Source of the DNA: AA29 sp041481445
Lineage (GTDB): Bacteria > Acidobacteriota > Vicinamibacteria > Fen-336
DNA: 63,158 bases
NCBI GenBank assembly: GCA_041481445.1
Contig: JBGPBV010000022.1
Coordinates: 1-63,158 of the forward strand
Reading direction: 5' to 3'
Shown piece after piece: positions 16,068 to 24,089 of this stretch (the stretch's first letter is position 1; every line of letters begins with the position of its first letter). A program made the translations under genes and the position numbers. The notes beneath the pieces were generated by a model. It did not search any database. It was not told where the DNA came from and saw nothing but the letters and a program-made list of their open reading frames with translations.

Positions 16068-17680
16068 CGCCCCTCAACCAGGCGCTCTACGACATCGCGC
16101 AGCTCCTCGAGTCGGCGGACGGCTCCGAGGAGCGCGTGATCCGCGTGCTGGAGCTGCTCCGCTCCCTCGTGCCCTACGAGCGGTGCGCGGTCCTGGAGGC
16201 TCAGCCCGGGCGCGCGCCGCGCCTCGTCACCGCGCCGGGGACGCCGCCTCTCGAGCGGGAGGAGCTCACGGCCACGACGACCGCGCTCCTGGACCGGCTC
16301 GTCGAAGAGTACGCGCACGCCGCCCCCGTACCGTTGCGGGTGACGAACGCCCACCTCGCCCTACCCCTGGTCGGGCTCGGCGAAGTGATCGGGGTGCTCT
16401 ACGTGCGCGGCGCGGAAGGCGCGTACGGTGAGGGGCACGTACGCGCGCTCTCGGTGGTCGCGGCGAACCTGGCCGCCTATTTTTCCATGCTGCGCGCCCG
16501 CACCCTGGAGGTGGAGCGAACCCGCCAGCTCGAGGAGGCGCGGCGGGCCGCGGAGACGGCCAACCGGGCCAAGGACGAGTTCCTGGCCCTGGTCTCGCAC
16601 GAGCTGCGGACGCCGCTCAACACGATCCTGGCCTGGGCCGACGCCCTCCGCTCGAATGAGACCGGCGAAGGCGACCGTGCGCGCGCCTTCGATGCCATCG
16701 AGCGCAACGTGCGCGCGCAGGCGAAGCTGGTCGACGACCTCCTCGACCTCTCGTGCGTCGCCACCGCGACCCTGCGCCTCGACCTGGGGGCGGTGGAGCC
16801 GGCGGCGTTGATCAAGGCGGCCATCCGGGCCCTGCAACCACGGGCCGAGCAGAAGTCGATCCGGATCGAGGCCGTCCTCGACGAATCGGTCACGCCGCTC
16901 ATCGCCGATCCGCAGCGGCTGAGCCAGATCGTGGCCAACCTCGTCGCGAATGCGATCAAGTTCACGCCCAGCGGCGGCCGCGTCGAAGTCCGCCTCGAGC
17001 GGGCGGGCGTGCTGGCGCGCATCCGGGTGATCGACAGCGGATCGGGGATCAGCCCCGAGGTCCTGCCCCACCTCTTCGAGCCCTTCTGCCTGGCGGACAG
17101 CTCGAGCACCCGTGAGCACGGCGGGCTCGGAGTGGGGCTCGCGCTCGTGAAGGACCTGGTCGAGCTCCACGGCGGCCACGTCCGCGCGGAGAGCCCGGGT
17201 GAGAACAAGGGCGCGACCTTCACCGTCGAGCTGCCGCTGGCGGGAGCGGCGCCGGAGGCGGAGCGTGGTGACAAACGCGCCCTGGCCGGCATCCGCGTCC
17301 TCATCGTGGACGACGACCGGGACATCGGCGAGGTCCTGCAGTTCGTCCTGGAGGGCCAGGGCGCCGTCGTCACCGTCGTGGCGTCGGCGACGGAGGCACT
17401 GGCCGCGCTCGAGCGCTCGATGCCGGACGTGCTCCTCAGCGACATCGTCATGCCGGGAGGGAGTGGGTACGACCTGATGCGGAAGATCGTGGCCCGCGAG
17501 GGTGGCCGCGTTCTGCCCGCGGCCGCGCTCTCGGCCTATGCGCCGGGGCAGGACCTCCAGCAGGCCCTGGCGTCGGGCTTCCGGATGCAGATCTCCAAGC
17601 CGGTCGAGCCCGAAGCGCTCATCGCCGCCGTGGCCGCCCTGGCGGGCCGGACGAGCGGACCGCCGTCGCCGCCATCCTGA
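16064..17680 (+). CDS. GAF-domain hybrid histidine kinase with C-terminal receiver
   Basis: Predicted 538 residues, no transmembrane segment. GAF sensor about 10-145; short coiled coil; HisKA with His179 (LVSHELRTPLNTI); HATPase_c with N box NLVANAIKF and G boxes DSGSGISP and GGLGVGLAL (about 285-400); receiver about 410-530 with phospho-acceptor Asp460 (LLSDIVMP) and a Lys in ISKPVEP. ATGA overlap with the KaiC-like gene means the two products are made together; the KaiC-like protein may control the kinase. A cytosolic input is expected. The sigma54 promoter of the BON gene begins 16 nt after the stop. Confidence 0.9.
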   Translation: MTPLNQALYDIAQLLESADGSEERVIRVLELLRSLVPYERCAVLEAQPGRAPRLVTAPGTPPLEREELTATTTALLDRLVEEYAHAAPVPLRVTNAHLALPLVGLGEVIGVLYVRGAEGAYGEGHVRALSVVAANLAAYFSMLRARTLEVERTRQLEEARRAAETANRAKDEFLALVSHELRTPLNTILAWADALRSNETGEGDRARAFDAIERNVRAQAKLVDDLLDLSCVATATLRLDLGAVEPAALIKAAIRALQPRAEQKSIRIEAVLDESVTPLIADPQRLSQIVANLVANAIKFTPSGGRVEVRLERAGVLARIRVIDSGSGISPEVLPHLFEPFCLADSSSTREHGGLGVGLALVKDLVELHGGHVRAESPGENKGATFTVELPLAGAAPEAERGDKRALAGIRVLIVDDDRDIGEVLQFVLEGQGAVVTVVASATEALAALERSMPDVLLSDIVMPGGSGYDLMRKIVAREGGRVLPAAALSAYAPGQDLQQALASGFRMQISKPVEPEALIAAVAALAGRTSGPPSPPS

Positions 17681-17696
17681 TCGCGGTCACGAGGCG

Positions 17697-17712
17697 CGGC
17701 ACGGCGCTTGCA
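17697..17712 (+). promoter_or_regulatory. Sigma54 promoter for the BON-domain gene
   Basis: CGGCACGGCGCTTGCA: GG at 17698-17699, 10 nt, GC at 17710-17711; GGCACG and TTGCA are both consensus. The leader to the start at 17836 is about 110 nt and differs from the repeated leader seen at 22600 and 24074. Confidence 0.75.
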
Positions 17713-17835
17713 CTACGGTTCCCTGCGGCGTCGTTCCGGCCGCCAAGGTCTCACGCCGATCGTCGGGGAAGCGGGACGGTCCAGCCCGGCGCAGCGGTCG
17801 TCAGAAAAGCGAACAAGAAAGCGGAAGTCGGCCAA

Positions 17836-18354
17836 ATGAAGAAGATTGCAGTGACGGTCGCGCTGGTCGGGGCCATGGTCGTCGCCAGCGCCGTCGCGGC
17901 GCGCGCGGACGTGAAGGACTCGTGGATCACCACGAAGGCGAAGATCGCGCTCCTGACGATGGATGGCTTCAGCGTCAACGGCGCCAACGTCGATACGATC
18001 AACGGCAAGGTCACGATCCACGGCAAGGTGGCTACCGCCGCCGATCGGACCAAGGCCGAGCAGACCGTCCGCAACGTGGACGGCGTGAAGAGCGTGAACA
18101 ACCTGCTGCAGGTGGTGCCCGAGAAGGCGATGATGAGCGTCATCGTCACCGACGCGGACGTCAAGGACCGCGTTGAAGCCTCCCTGAAGACCGACGCCAA
18201 GATGAACGACGTCACCGTCGCATCCGTCAACAACGGCGTCGTGCTCCTCTCCGGCAAGGCGGAGAACCTGGGCGAGAACCTGCGCGCCATCGAGAACGCC
18301 TATTCCGTGCAAGGCGTGCACCGCGTGGCCAGCGAGATCCAGACCAACAACTAG
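17836..18354 (+). CDS. Periplasmic BON-domain protein (OsmY-like)
   Basis: Predicted 172 residues with a signal peptide (MKKIAVTVALVGAMVVASAVAARA, cleaved after about residue 24, quoted in part: VALVGAMVVASAVAARA). Two BON repeats follow: SWITTKAKIALLTMDG to VKSVNNLLQVV (about 30-95), and VKDRVEASLKTDAKMND to VHRVASEIQ (about 105-170). BON proteins bind lipids and protect the periplasm in osmotic or envelope stress. A sigma54 promoter (17697) precedes it and a strong hairpin (18376) follows, so it is a single-gene transcript. The leader carries GAAAGCGGAAG as a modest ribosome binding site. Confidence 0.85.
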   Translation: MKKIAVTVALVGAMVVASAVAARADVKDSWITTKAKIALLTMDGFSVNGANVDTINGKVTIHGKVATAADRTKAEQTVRNVDGVKSVNNLLQVVPEKAMMSVIVTDADVKDRVEASLKTDAKMNDVTVASVNNGVVLLSGKAENLGENLRAIENAYSVQGVHRVASEIQTNN

Positions 18355-18375
18355 GACGAAGCGCACCATCCGGCC

Positions 18376-18401
18376 GGGCACCTCGCGCGAGCGAGGTGCC
18401 C
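18376..18401 (+). terminator. Perfect 11-bp hairpin after the BON gene
   Basis: GGGCACCTCGC-GCGA-GCGAGGTGCCC, 22 nt after the stop. There is no T-run, as is common in such GC-rich genomes. Confidence 0.6.
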
Positions 18402-18471
18402 CGCGTCCATTTCGCGGCGGTCGGCCTGACCGGCTAGACACGGGTGCCTATTCAGGACCTCCGGCGAGGTC

Positions 18472-18477
18472 TATACT
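18472..18477 (+). promoter_or_regulatory. Possible -10 element of the CheB-CheR-kinase gene
   Basis: TATACT, about 74 nt upstream of the start at 18551, with TTCAGG 15 nt before it as a poor -35. No sigma54 pattern is present in this gap. Confidence 0.3.
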
Positions 18478-18550
18478 GGAAGACCGGTCCCTCACGCGCG
18501 CCTCAGGCCTTCCTCGGCGTCGTGCGACGTCGCGTCGAAAGGAGGCGGCC

Positions 18551-21500
18551 ATGGAGAAGAAGAAGAAGAAGAGACAGGGACCTTCGGCCGGCCCCAAGCG
18601 GGGCGCACGGGGTCGTGCGCCGCGCACCCATCCCGGCTCTCCTCGCTCGTTTCCCATCGTCGGCATCGGGGCATCGGCGGGCGGACTGGAGGCCTTCCGC
18701 CGGCTCCTGGGAGCCCTGCCCCCACACACCGGCATGGCCTACGTCCTCGTGCAGCACCTCGACCCGCGCCACGAGAGCATCCTGGCCGAGCTCTTGTCGG
18801 AGGCCACCCAGATGGAGGTCTCCGAAGTCAAGGGCGACGTGCGCGTGGAGCCGGACCGGGTCTACGTCATCCCGCCCTCCAAGGACATGGTCCTCGTCGA
18901 CGGCGTGCTGAAGCTGGTGCCGCGGAGCGCGAAGGGCGCCGCCCACATGCCGATCGATTCCTTCCTGAGGACCCTGGCCGGCGTGCAGGGAAGCCAGGCC
19001 ATCGGCGTAATCCTCTCCGGCATGGGCTCGGACGGCACGCTGGGTCTCCAGGCGATCGAAGCCGAGGGCGGGATCGCCTTCGCCCAGGAGCCGGGCTCGG
19101 CGAAGAACGACGGCATGCCCAAGAGCGCCATCGCCGCCGGCGGCATCGACTTCGTGCTGCCCCCCGAGGACATCGCGCGCGAGCTGGTGCGCCTGGGCCG
19201 GCACCCCTACCTCGCCACCGGCGTGGCAACGCGGGCGGCCGCGGACGCGAAGGAGAACGACAAGGAAGGCGATCACGAGGGCCTGTCCAGGGTCCTGGAC
19301 CTGCTGCGCAAGGCCAGCGGCACGGACTTCAGCGCCTACAAGAAGACGACGCTGCGGAGGCGCATCGCACGCCGTATGGCGGTGAGGCGCATCGAGACGT
19401 TCGACGAGTACGCGCGCCATCTCGAGGGCGACGCGGCGGAAGCGAAGGCCCTTTACGACGACTGCCTCATCTCGGTCACTTCGTTCTTCCGTGACCCGGA
19501 GGTGTTCCAGGCCCTGTGCGAGGGGATCCTCCCCCTCCTGCTGAAGGACCGGCCCCCCGACGCGCCCCTGCGGGTGTGGGTGCCCGGCTGCGCGACGGGC
19601 GAAGAGGTGTACTCGATCGCGATGTGCCTGCTGGAGCGCACGGCCGAGCTGTCGCACAACCCTTCCCTGCAGGTCTTCGCCACCGACCTGAGCGAGGCCG
19701 CCCTGGCGAAGGCGCGGGAGGGGACGTACCTGGTGAACATCGCCCGGGACGTCTCCCCCGAGCGCCTGCGGCGCTTCTTCGCCAAGGTGGGCGGCCGCTA
19801 CCAGATCAGCAAGGCCATCCGCGAGATGTGCGTCTTCGCGCGCCACGACGTGACCCGCGACCCGCCGTACTCCCGCCTGGACCTCGTCAGCTGCCGCAAC
19901 GTCCTCATCTACCTGGAGCCTCGGCTGCAGGAGAGGGTGTTCGCGACCTTCCACTACGCGCTGCGCCCCGAGGGGTTCCTGGTCGTGGGGCCGGCGGAGA
20001 CCGCCGGGGCCTCCTCGGCACTGTTCTCTGCGTTCGACGAGAAGCACAGGATCTACTCGAGGAAGGCGACCACCGCCCCGCCTCGCTTCCTCTCCGTGCC
20101 GCGCGACGCCCGCCCGTCACGAGCGAGCACGGCGCCGCTCACCCCGAAGGCGGCCGGTGTCTCGGAGGTACCCCGGGAAGCAGACCGGATGCTGCTGGCC
20201 CGGTTCGGGCCCGCGGGCGTGGTGGTCGACGAGAGTCTGCGTATCCTCGAGTTCCGAGGCGACACCGACCCCTTCCTCGAGCACGGCCACGGACAGGCCA
20301 GCCTGAACCTCGAGCGCCTGCTCCGCAAGGGCCTGCTCGTGGAGCTGCGGCAGGCCATCGAGGAGGCCCGCCGCAAGGACGCCCCCGTCCGGAAGGAAGG
20401 CCTGCACGTCCGTTACCGGGAGCAGCTCCGGACCGTGGGCATCGAGGTCGCGCCGATCAAGGGACGCGCGGCCGCGGAGGGGTGCCTCCTCATCCTGTTC
20501 GAGACGGAGGGGGTGCCCGCGCGCGCGGAACGGCGTTCCACCTCGGCGCCGTCCGTGGGCAGCGCCGACGCCAGGGACCAGGAGATCGCGCGGCTGGGTG
20601 AGGGACTGGCCCAGACCACCGAGTACCTGCACACGCTCGTGCGCGAGCACGAGGCCGCCCTCGAGGAGCTGCAGTCGACCAACGAGGAGGCCCTCTCCAG
20701 CAACGAAGAGCTGCAGAGCGTGAACGAGGAGCTGCAGACGGCCAAGGAGGAGATCCAGTCCGCCAACGAAGAGCTGGCCACGCTGAACCAGGAGCTGCAG
20801 GACCGCAACGTCCAGCTCGGCAAGTCCAACGACGACATCCAGCGCGCGCTCGACCGTGCCAATGCCCTCGTGGACACGGTGCGGGAGCCGCTCGTGATCC
20901 TGGACGGCGACCTGCGCGTCGAGAAGGCCAACGCCGCCTTCTACGAGATCTTCCAGGTGGGCGAGGAGCAGACCCGGGGCCGCCTGCTCAGCGAGCTGGG
21001 CAGCGGGCAGTGGAACAAGCCCGGGCTGCTGGGCGCGCTGAGGGAGGTGCTGGCCAGCGACACCGCGGTCGAAGACCTGGAGGCGGAGGCCGAGTTCCCC
21101 GTCATCGGCTCGCGCACGATGTCGCTCAACGCGCGGCGGCTCCATCCCGAGCGCGGCACGCGGGGACGCGTCCTGCTCGCCATCGAGGACCGCACGGAGG
21201 TCAAGCGGGCGGAGCGGGGACGGGAGGAGCTGCTCACGCTGGAGCACGACGCCCGCGAGAGGGCGGAGGCGGCGGACCACCTCAAGGACGAGTTCGTGGC
21301 CACCGTCTCGCACGAGCTGCGCGGGCCGCTCACCGTGATCGCGGGCTGGATGAACATCCTGCTGGGGGCGGGCCAGGGCCTGGACACCGCCACCCTGGCC
21401 AAGGCCCTCGCCGCCATCGGCCGCGGCGTCACCGCGCAGGGCCGCCTCATCTCCGACCTCCTCGACCACTCGCGGCTCGTCACCGGCAAGGTGGAGCTGC

Positions 21501-22456
21501 AGCGCGGACCCATCGACCTGCTGATGGTGGCGGAGTCCGCCCTGGTGGGCGTGCGGGCGGCGGCGGAGGCCAAGGACATCGAGCTCGAGCTGGCGGGCGA
21601 ACGCGGGGTGAGCATCGTCCTCGGCGATTCCGACCGGCTGCAGCAGGTGCTGTGGAACCTGTTCTTCAACGCCGTGAAGTTCACGCCGCCCGGTGGTCAC
21701 GTCCGGATCTCGGTCGGCCGCGTCGGCAACCAGGTCCACGTCACCGTGAGGGACACCGGCCGTGGCATCCCCGAGGAGTTCCTGCCCCACGTCTTCGAGC
21801 GCTTCCGCCAGGCCGAGGGCTCGAGCAACCGGACCCAGCATGGGCTCGGCCTGGGGCTCACCCTGGTGCGCGAGCTGGTCGAGCTGCACGGAGGAACCGT
21901 CCGCGCCGATAGCGCGGGCAAGGACCTGGGCGCCACCTTCACGGTCGTCCTTCCCATCCCCGCCCTCCTGCTGCCGCCGGCGGAGGCGGAGCCGGCCGCG
22001 CCGAGCCGCCCGCCCGCGACCCCGCTCGTCCAGGCCGGACCACCGCGCGGGAAGATACTCGAGGGCACGAGGGTGCTCGTCGTCGACGACGAGGCCGACG
22101 CGCGCGACGCGGTCGTGGGCCTCCTGGCGCGGCATGGCGCGCTCGTGCGCCCCGCCGCTTCGGTGGCGGAGGCGATGGCCGCCTTGGAGAGGGAGTTGCC
22201 CGACGTGCTGATCAGCGATCTCGGCATGCCCGGCGAGGACGGCTACGAGCTGATCCGGAGGGTGAGGCTCCTGCCTGCGGATGCGGGCGGCCGGCTTCCG
22301 TCGCTCGCGGTCAGCGCGTACGCGACGGAGGAGCACCGCAAGAAGGTGATGAGGACCGGCTTCCAGACATATCTCGAGAAGCCGGTGGCTCCCGCCGAGC
22401 TGGTGACGGAGGTGGCGCGCCTGGCCGGCCGCCTGGGCACCGTCCCCCTGAACTGA
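18551..22456 (+). CDS. CheB-CheR-PAS-histidine kinase-receiver fusion protein
   Basis: Predicted 1301 residues; AAGGAGG lies upstream of the ATG. After a Lys-rich start (EKKKKK) come: CheB methylesterase about 33-223 (Ser in GIGASAGG, His in VQHLDP, Asp in GMGSDGT); CheR methyltransferase about 240-506 (TSFFRDPEVF, WVPGCATGEEVYSIAM); a long coiled coil about 683-763 rich in NEELQS/NEEL repeats; PAS about 776-883; HisKA with His921 (TVSHELRGPL); HATPase about 1016-1136; receiver about 1165-1296 with Asp1223 (LISDLGMP). Soluble, no membrane span. It provides the only CheR domain near the chemosensory operon at 24236, whose receptor may be a methylation target. The architecture is known from many environmental bacteria; its signal is unknown. 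Confidence 0.9.
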   Translation: MEKKKKKRQGPSAGPKRGARGRAPRTHPGSPRSFPIVGIGASAGGLEAFRRLLGALPPHTGMAYVLVQHLDPRHESILAELLSEATQMEVSEVKGDVRVEPDRVYVIPPSKDMVLVDGVLKLVPRSAKGAAHMPIDSFLRTLAGVQGSQAIGVILSGMGSDGTLGLQAIEAEGGIAFAQEPGSAKNDGMPKSAIAAGGIDFVLPPEDIARELVRLGRHPYLATGVATRAAADAKENDKEGDHEGLSRVLDLLRKASGTDFSAYKKTTLRRRIARRMAVRRIETFDEYARHLEGDAAEAKALYDDCLISVTSFFRDPEVFQALCEGILPLLLKDRPPDAPLRVWVPGCATGEEVYSIAMCLLERTAELSHNPSLQVFATDLSEAALAKAREGTYLVNIARDVSPERLRRFFAKVGGRYQISKAIREMCVFARHDVTRDPPYSRLDLVSCRNVLIYLEPRLQERVFATFHYALRPEGFLVVGPAETAGASSALFSAFDEKHRIYSRKATTAPPRFLSVPRDARPSRASTAPLTPKAAGVSEVPREADRMLLARFGPAGVVVDESLRILEFRGDTDPFLEHGHGQASLNLERLLRKGLLVELRQAIEEARRKDAPVRKEGLHVRYREQLRTVGIEVAPIKGRAAAEGCLLILFETEGVPARAERRSTSAPSVGSADARDQEIARLGEGLAQTTEYLHTLVREHEAALEELQSTNEEALSSNEELQSVNEELQTAKEEIQSANEELATLNQELQDRNVQLGKSNDDIQRALDRANALVDTVREPLVILDGDLRVEKANAAFYEIFQVGEEQTRGRLLSELGSGQWNKPGLLGALREVLASDTAVEDLEAEAEFPVIGSRTMSLNARRLHPERGTRGRVLLAIEDRTEVKRAERGREELLTLEHDARERAEAADHLKDEFVATVSHELRGPLTVIAGWMNILLGAGQGLDTATLAKALAAIGRGVTAQGRLISDLLDHSRLVTGKVELQRGPIDLLMVAESALVGVRAAAEAKDIELELAGERGVSIVLGDSDRLQQVLWNLFFNAVKFTPPGGHVRISVGRVGNQVHVTVRDTGRGIPEEFLPHVFERFRQAEGSSNRTQHGLGLGLTLVRELVELHGGTVRADSAGKDLGATFTVVLPIPALLLPPAEAEPAAPSRPPATPLVQAGPPRGKILEGTRVLVVDDEADARDAVVGLLARHGALVRPAASVAEAMAALERELPDVLISDLGMPGEDGYELIRRVRLLPADAGGRLPSLAVSAYATEEHRKKVMRTGFQTYLEKPVAPAELVTEVARLAGRLGTVPLN

Positions 22457-22470
22457 TCACCGACGTCGCC

Positions 22471-22531
22471 GGGAGGCAGGGACTCCGGCCTTCCGGATTC
22501 CACAATCCGGGTGCCACCCGGCCTCCCTGCC
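22471..22531 (+). terminator. Compound hairpin after the fusion-kinase gene
   Basis: CCGGATT-CCAC-AATCCGG (22493-22510) is nested between GGCAGGGA (22475-22482) and TCCCTGCC (22524-22531), which can pair. It starts about 15 nt after the stop and likely ends transcription, though it overlaps the conserved block at 22496-22521. Confidence 0.45.
22496..22521 (+). promoter_or_regulatory. Second copy of the conserved block, possible enhancer site
   Basis: It matches 13046-13071 at 22 of 26 positions and includes the perfect palindrome CCGGGTGCCACCCGG. It lies 105 nt upstream of the GG of the sigma54 promoter at 22600, as its sister copy lies 102 nt upstream of 13148. The region upstream of 24074 has no copy. 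Confidence 0.4.
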
Positions 22532-22599
22532 CTTCGTGCGAGGCGACGCAAGCACCCTCCGAAACGCGCCCATCCCGCTCGGCGCGCGGGCAGGAGCGG

Positions 22600-22615
22600 T
22601 GGCCTGGATATTGCT
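22600..22615 (+). promoter_or_regulatory. Sigma54 promoter for the YtxH-GlsB-transglycosylase operon
   Basis: TGGCCTGGATATTGCT: GG at 22601-22602, 10 nt, GC at 22613-22614. It is 13 of 16 identical with the promoter at 24074 and very close to that at 11100. Confidence 0.8.
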
Positions 22616-22763
22616 AGAGAAGCTCTTGCCGATCCCTTTCGATCTCGCCTGACCTGCCCGCCTCCCCCCGCTCCGGAGCGCGCCGGTCCCGCCAGGGGCG
22701 CCCGAAAGGAAGACCTGAGACCGCCGGTGTCGGCGGCAGATCCGCGACACTCGAGGAGGCTCC
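22600..22763 (+). repeat. Sigma54 promoter plus long leader, copy 2
   Basis: This stretch of about 164 nt and 24074-24235 are alike at roughly four bases in five, by eye. Shared blocks include CCTTTCGATCTCGCCTGACC (CCCTTTCGATCTCGCC), GCGCGCCGGTCCCGCCAGGG (part), GGAAGACCTGAG and GCGACACTCGAGGAGG. Just before the ribosome binding site is the hairpin CCGCCG-GTGT-CGGCGG (22721-22736), whose partner in the other copy is CCGGCC-TGTC-GGCCGG: the stem sequence differs but pairing is kept. Copy 1 at 13147-13225 has only the promoter, the hairpin and the ribosome binding site. A structured 5' leader RNA or a duplicated promoter cassette would explain it. Confidence 0.65.
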
Positions 22764-22964
22764 ATGAATGACCGCACGTCCGATCTCACGTCCCTCGCCA
22801 GCTTTCTGGCCGGCGGGGTGACCGGCGTCGCCATCGCCTGGTTCCTGGCTCCGGAGTCGGGCGAGGAGGCCCGCAAGCGCCGGGGACGGAGGCCGCGCAA
22901 CGCCGCCGGCTCGTCTCGTGACGCCACGGACCGCGTGATCGAAGAACCGGCCTTCGCCACCTAG
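22764..22964 (+). CDS. Short YtxH-like envelope protein
   Basis: Predicted 66 residues, paralogous to the protein at 13226: both have LTS(F/L)xSFLAGGVTG, one hydrophobic segment, then ESGxxAR. Here the charged C-terminal helix is shorter (RKRRGRRPRNAAGSSRDATD), so this is a reduced copy. GAGGAGG lies 5 nt upstream of the ATG. It opens the second sigma54 cassette, followed after 37 nt by the GlsB-like gene. A general envelope-stress role is likely; the mechanism is unknown. Confidence 0.75.
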   Translation: MNDRTSDLTSLASFLAGGVTGVAIAWFLAPESGEEARKRRGRRPRNAAGSSRDATDRVIEEPAFAT

Positions 22965-23001
22965 TCACCCGGAACGAGAAGAAGGAAGGTAGGAGGAGTG
23001 A

Positions 23002-23280
23002 ATGGCGCTCGTGTTGACGCTGATCCTCGGCGGCCTGACCGGCTGGCTGGCAAACATCCTGGTCAAGACACATGTCCCGATGGGCATCCTGGCCAGCGTC
23101 CCCGTGGGCGTCGTCGGGGCGTTTCTCGGCTTCGCCATCGCCGGGGGGCTCGGACTGCAGCCCAATTCGGTGGTGAGCTGGACGATCGTCGTCCTCACCG
23201 CCGTCCTCTCCGCGGCGTGGCTCGTGGGCACGCTCCGGGCGACGATGGGGCTCTTCTTCGAGGAAGGCGCGTGGCGCTAG
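23002..23280 (+). CDS. GlsB/YeaQ/YmgE-family membrane protein, second copy
   Basis: Predicted 92 residues with three hydrophobic segments; WLANILVKT and MGILASVPVGVVG correspond to WLASILMKT and MGILANVIVGVIG of the protein at 13598. AGGAGG lies upstream of the ATG. The family is called transglycosylase-associated, and here the next gene, which overlaps by 10 nt, does encode a lytic transglycosylase: the end GTGGCGCTAG holds both the stop of this gene and the GTG start of that one. Confidence 0.85.
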   Translation: MALVLTLILGGLTGWLANILVKTHVPMGILASVPVGVVGAFLGFAIAGGLGLQPNSVVSWTIVVLTAVLSAAWLVGTLRATMGLFFEEGAWR

Positions 23281-24032
23281 TCGGGCGCCGGCGTGCCGCT
23301 CTCCGCGAGCTTCCCCGCCCGCCGGGCGGACCCGCCCGCCAGGCACGCGCGCCGGAGCGCAGACGAAGGCACGTCCGCCGGTTCGCCCGGGTCGGGGTGG
23401 CGGCGGTGCTGGCGCTCCTGTCGCGCCACGCGGGCCGGGACGTGGCCGGCGAAGACCAGGCGCAGGTGGAAGTCGCGACGGGCAACTTCCACATCGCGGA
23501 CGACGGGCGCGAGGTGCTCGACGCGCTCATCGAGGAAGCGGCCGCGACGCACGGCCTGAGCGCGCACCTCGTGCGCGCGGTGGTCGAGGCCGAGTCCGCC
23601 TTCGATCCCCTGGCCGTGTCCCCGGTCGGCGCCCAGGGCCTGATGCAGCTCATGCCCGCCACCGCCACGCGCATGGGCGTGAGGGATCCCCTCGATCCCC
23701 GCCAGAACGTCTTCGGCGGCGTGAAGTACCTGAGCCAGCTCCTCGACCGCTTCGACGGCGACGTGGCCCTGGCCCTCGCGGGCTACAACGCCGGCCCGGC
23801 CAAGGTCGCCCGATACCGCGGCATCCCGCCCTACGGCGAGACGCGCGGTTACGTGACCAGGATCCGGAGCCTGCTGGCGGAAAGCACGGGCGCGCTCTTC
23901 CCGCTACCGAAGCCGGCGGTCTCGATGCGTGCCGCCGCCATGCGGCCGGCAGGCGCCGCCCGCGGGGGGGGGCCCCGGCGCGGCAATACACATCGGCGCT
24001 CGCGGCGCTCGGGCGCTGGTCGTCGAGGCTGA
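23271..24032 (+). CDS. Lytic transglycosylase (SLT domain)
   Basis: Predicted 253 residues from a GTG at 23271 with GAGGAAGG upstream; the start is inferred from overlap with the GlsB gene. A basic N-terminus and a weak hydrophobic stretch (VGVAAVLALLS, near residues 50-60) could be an export signal or anchor. The SLT domain (about 95-205) has the catalytic Glu in VVEAESAFDP and the motifs GAQGLMQLMPATA, NVFGGVKYLSQLL and LALAGYNAGP. It cleaves peptidoglycan glycan strands. The Arg/Gly-rich tail after about residue 220 is low complexity. It is part of a sigma54-driven operon with YtxH and GlsB, implying wall remodelling in the same response. Confidence 0.85.
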   Translation: MALVGRRRAALRELPRPPGGPARQARAPERRRRHVRRFARVGVAAVLALLSRHAGRDVAGEDQAQVEVATGNFHIADDGREVLDALIEEAAATHGLSAHLVRAVVEAESAFDPLAVSPVGAQGLMQLMPATATRMGVRDPLDPRQNVFGGVKYLSQLLDRFDGDVALALAGYNAGPAKVARYRGIPPYGETRGYVTRIRSLLAESTGALFPLPKPAVSMRAAAMRPAGAARGGGPRRGNTHRRSRRSGAGRRG

Positions 24033-24073
24033 CGGCGCCGGATGGTGCGCGCTCGCCGGCGCCGCGGCCGCGG

Positions 24074-24089
24074 TGGCCCCGATATTGCT
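24074..24089 (+). promoter_or_regulatory. Sigma54 promoter for the chemosensory operon
   Basis: TGGCCCCGATATTGCT: GG at 24075-24076, 10 nt, GC at 24087-24088. It lies 42 nt after the transglycosylase stop and about 147 nt before the cheW start. Confidence 0.8.

Noticed and set aside
22681..22720. Resemblance of the leader to a cobalamin riboswitch (GGTCCCGCCA and GGAAGACCTG)
   Set aside because: The B12 box and the upstream conserved core are not found, and the downstream genes have no link to cobalamin. Kept as a leader of unknown type.
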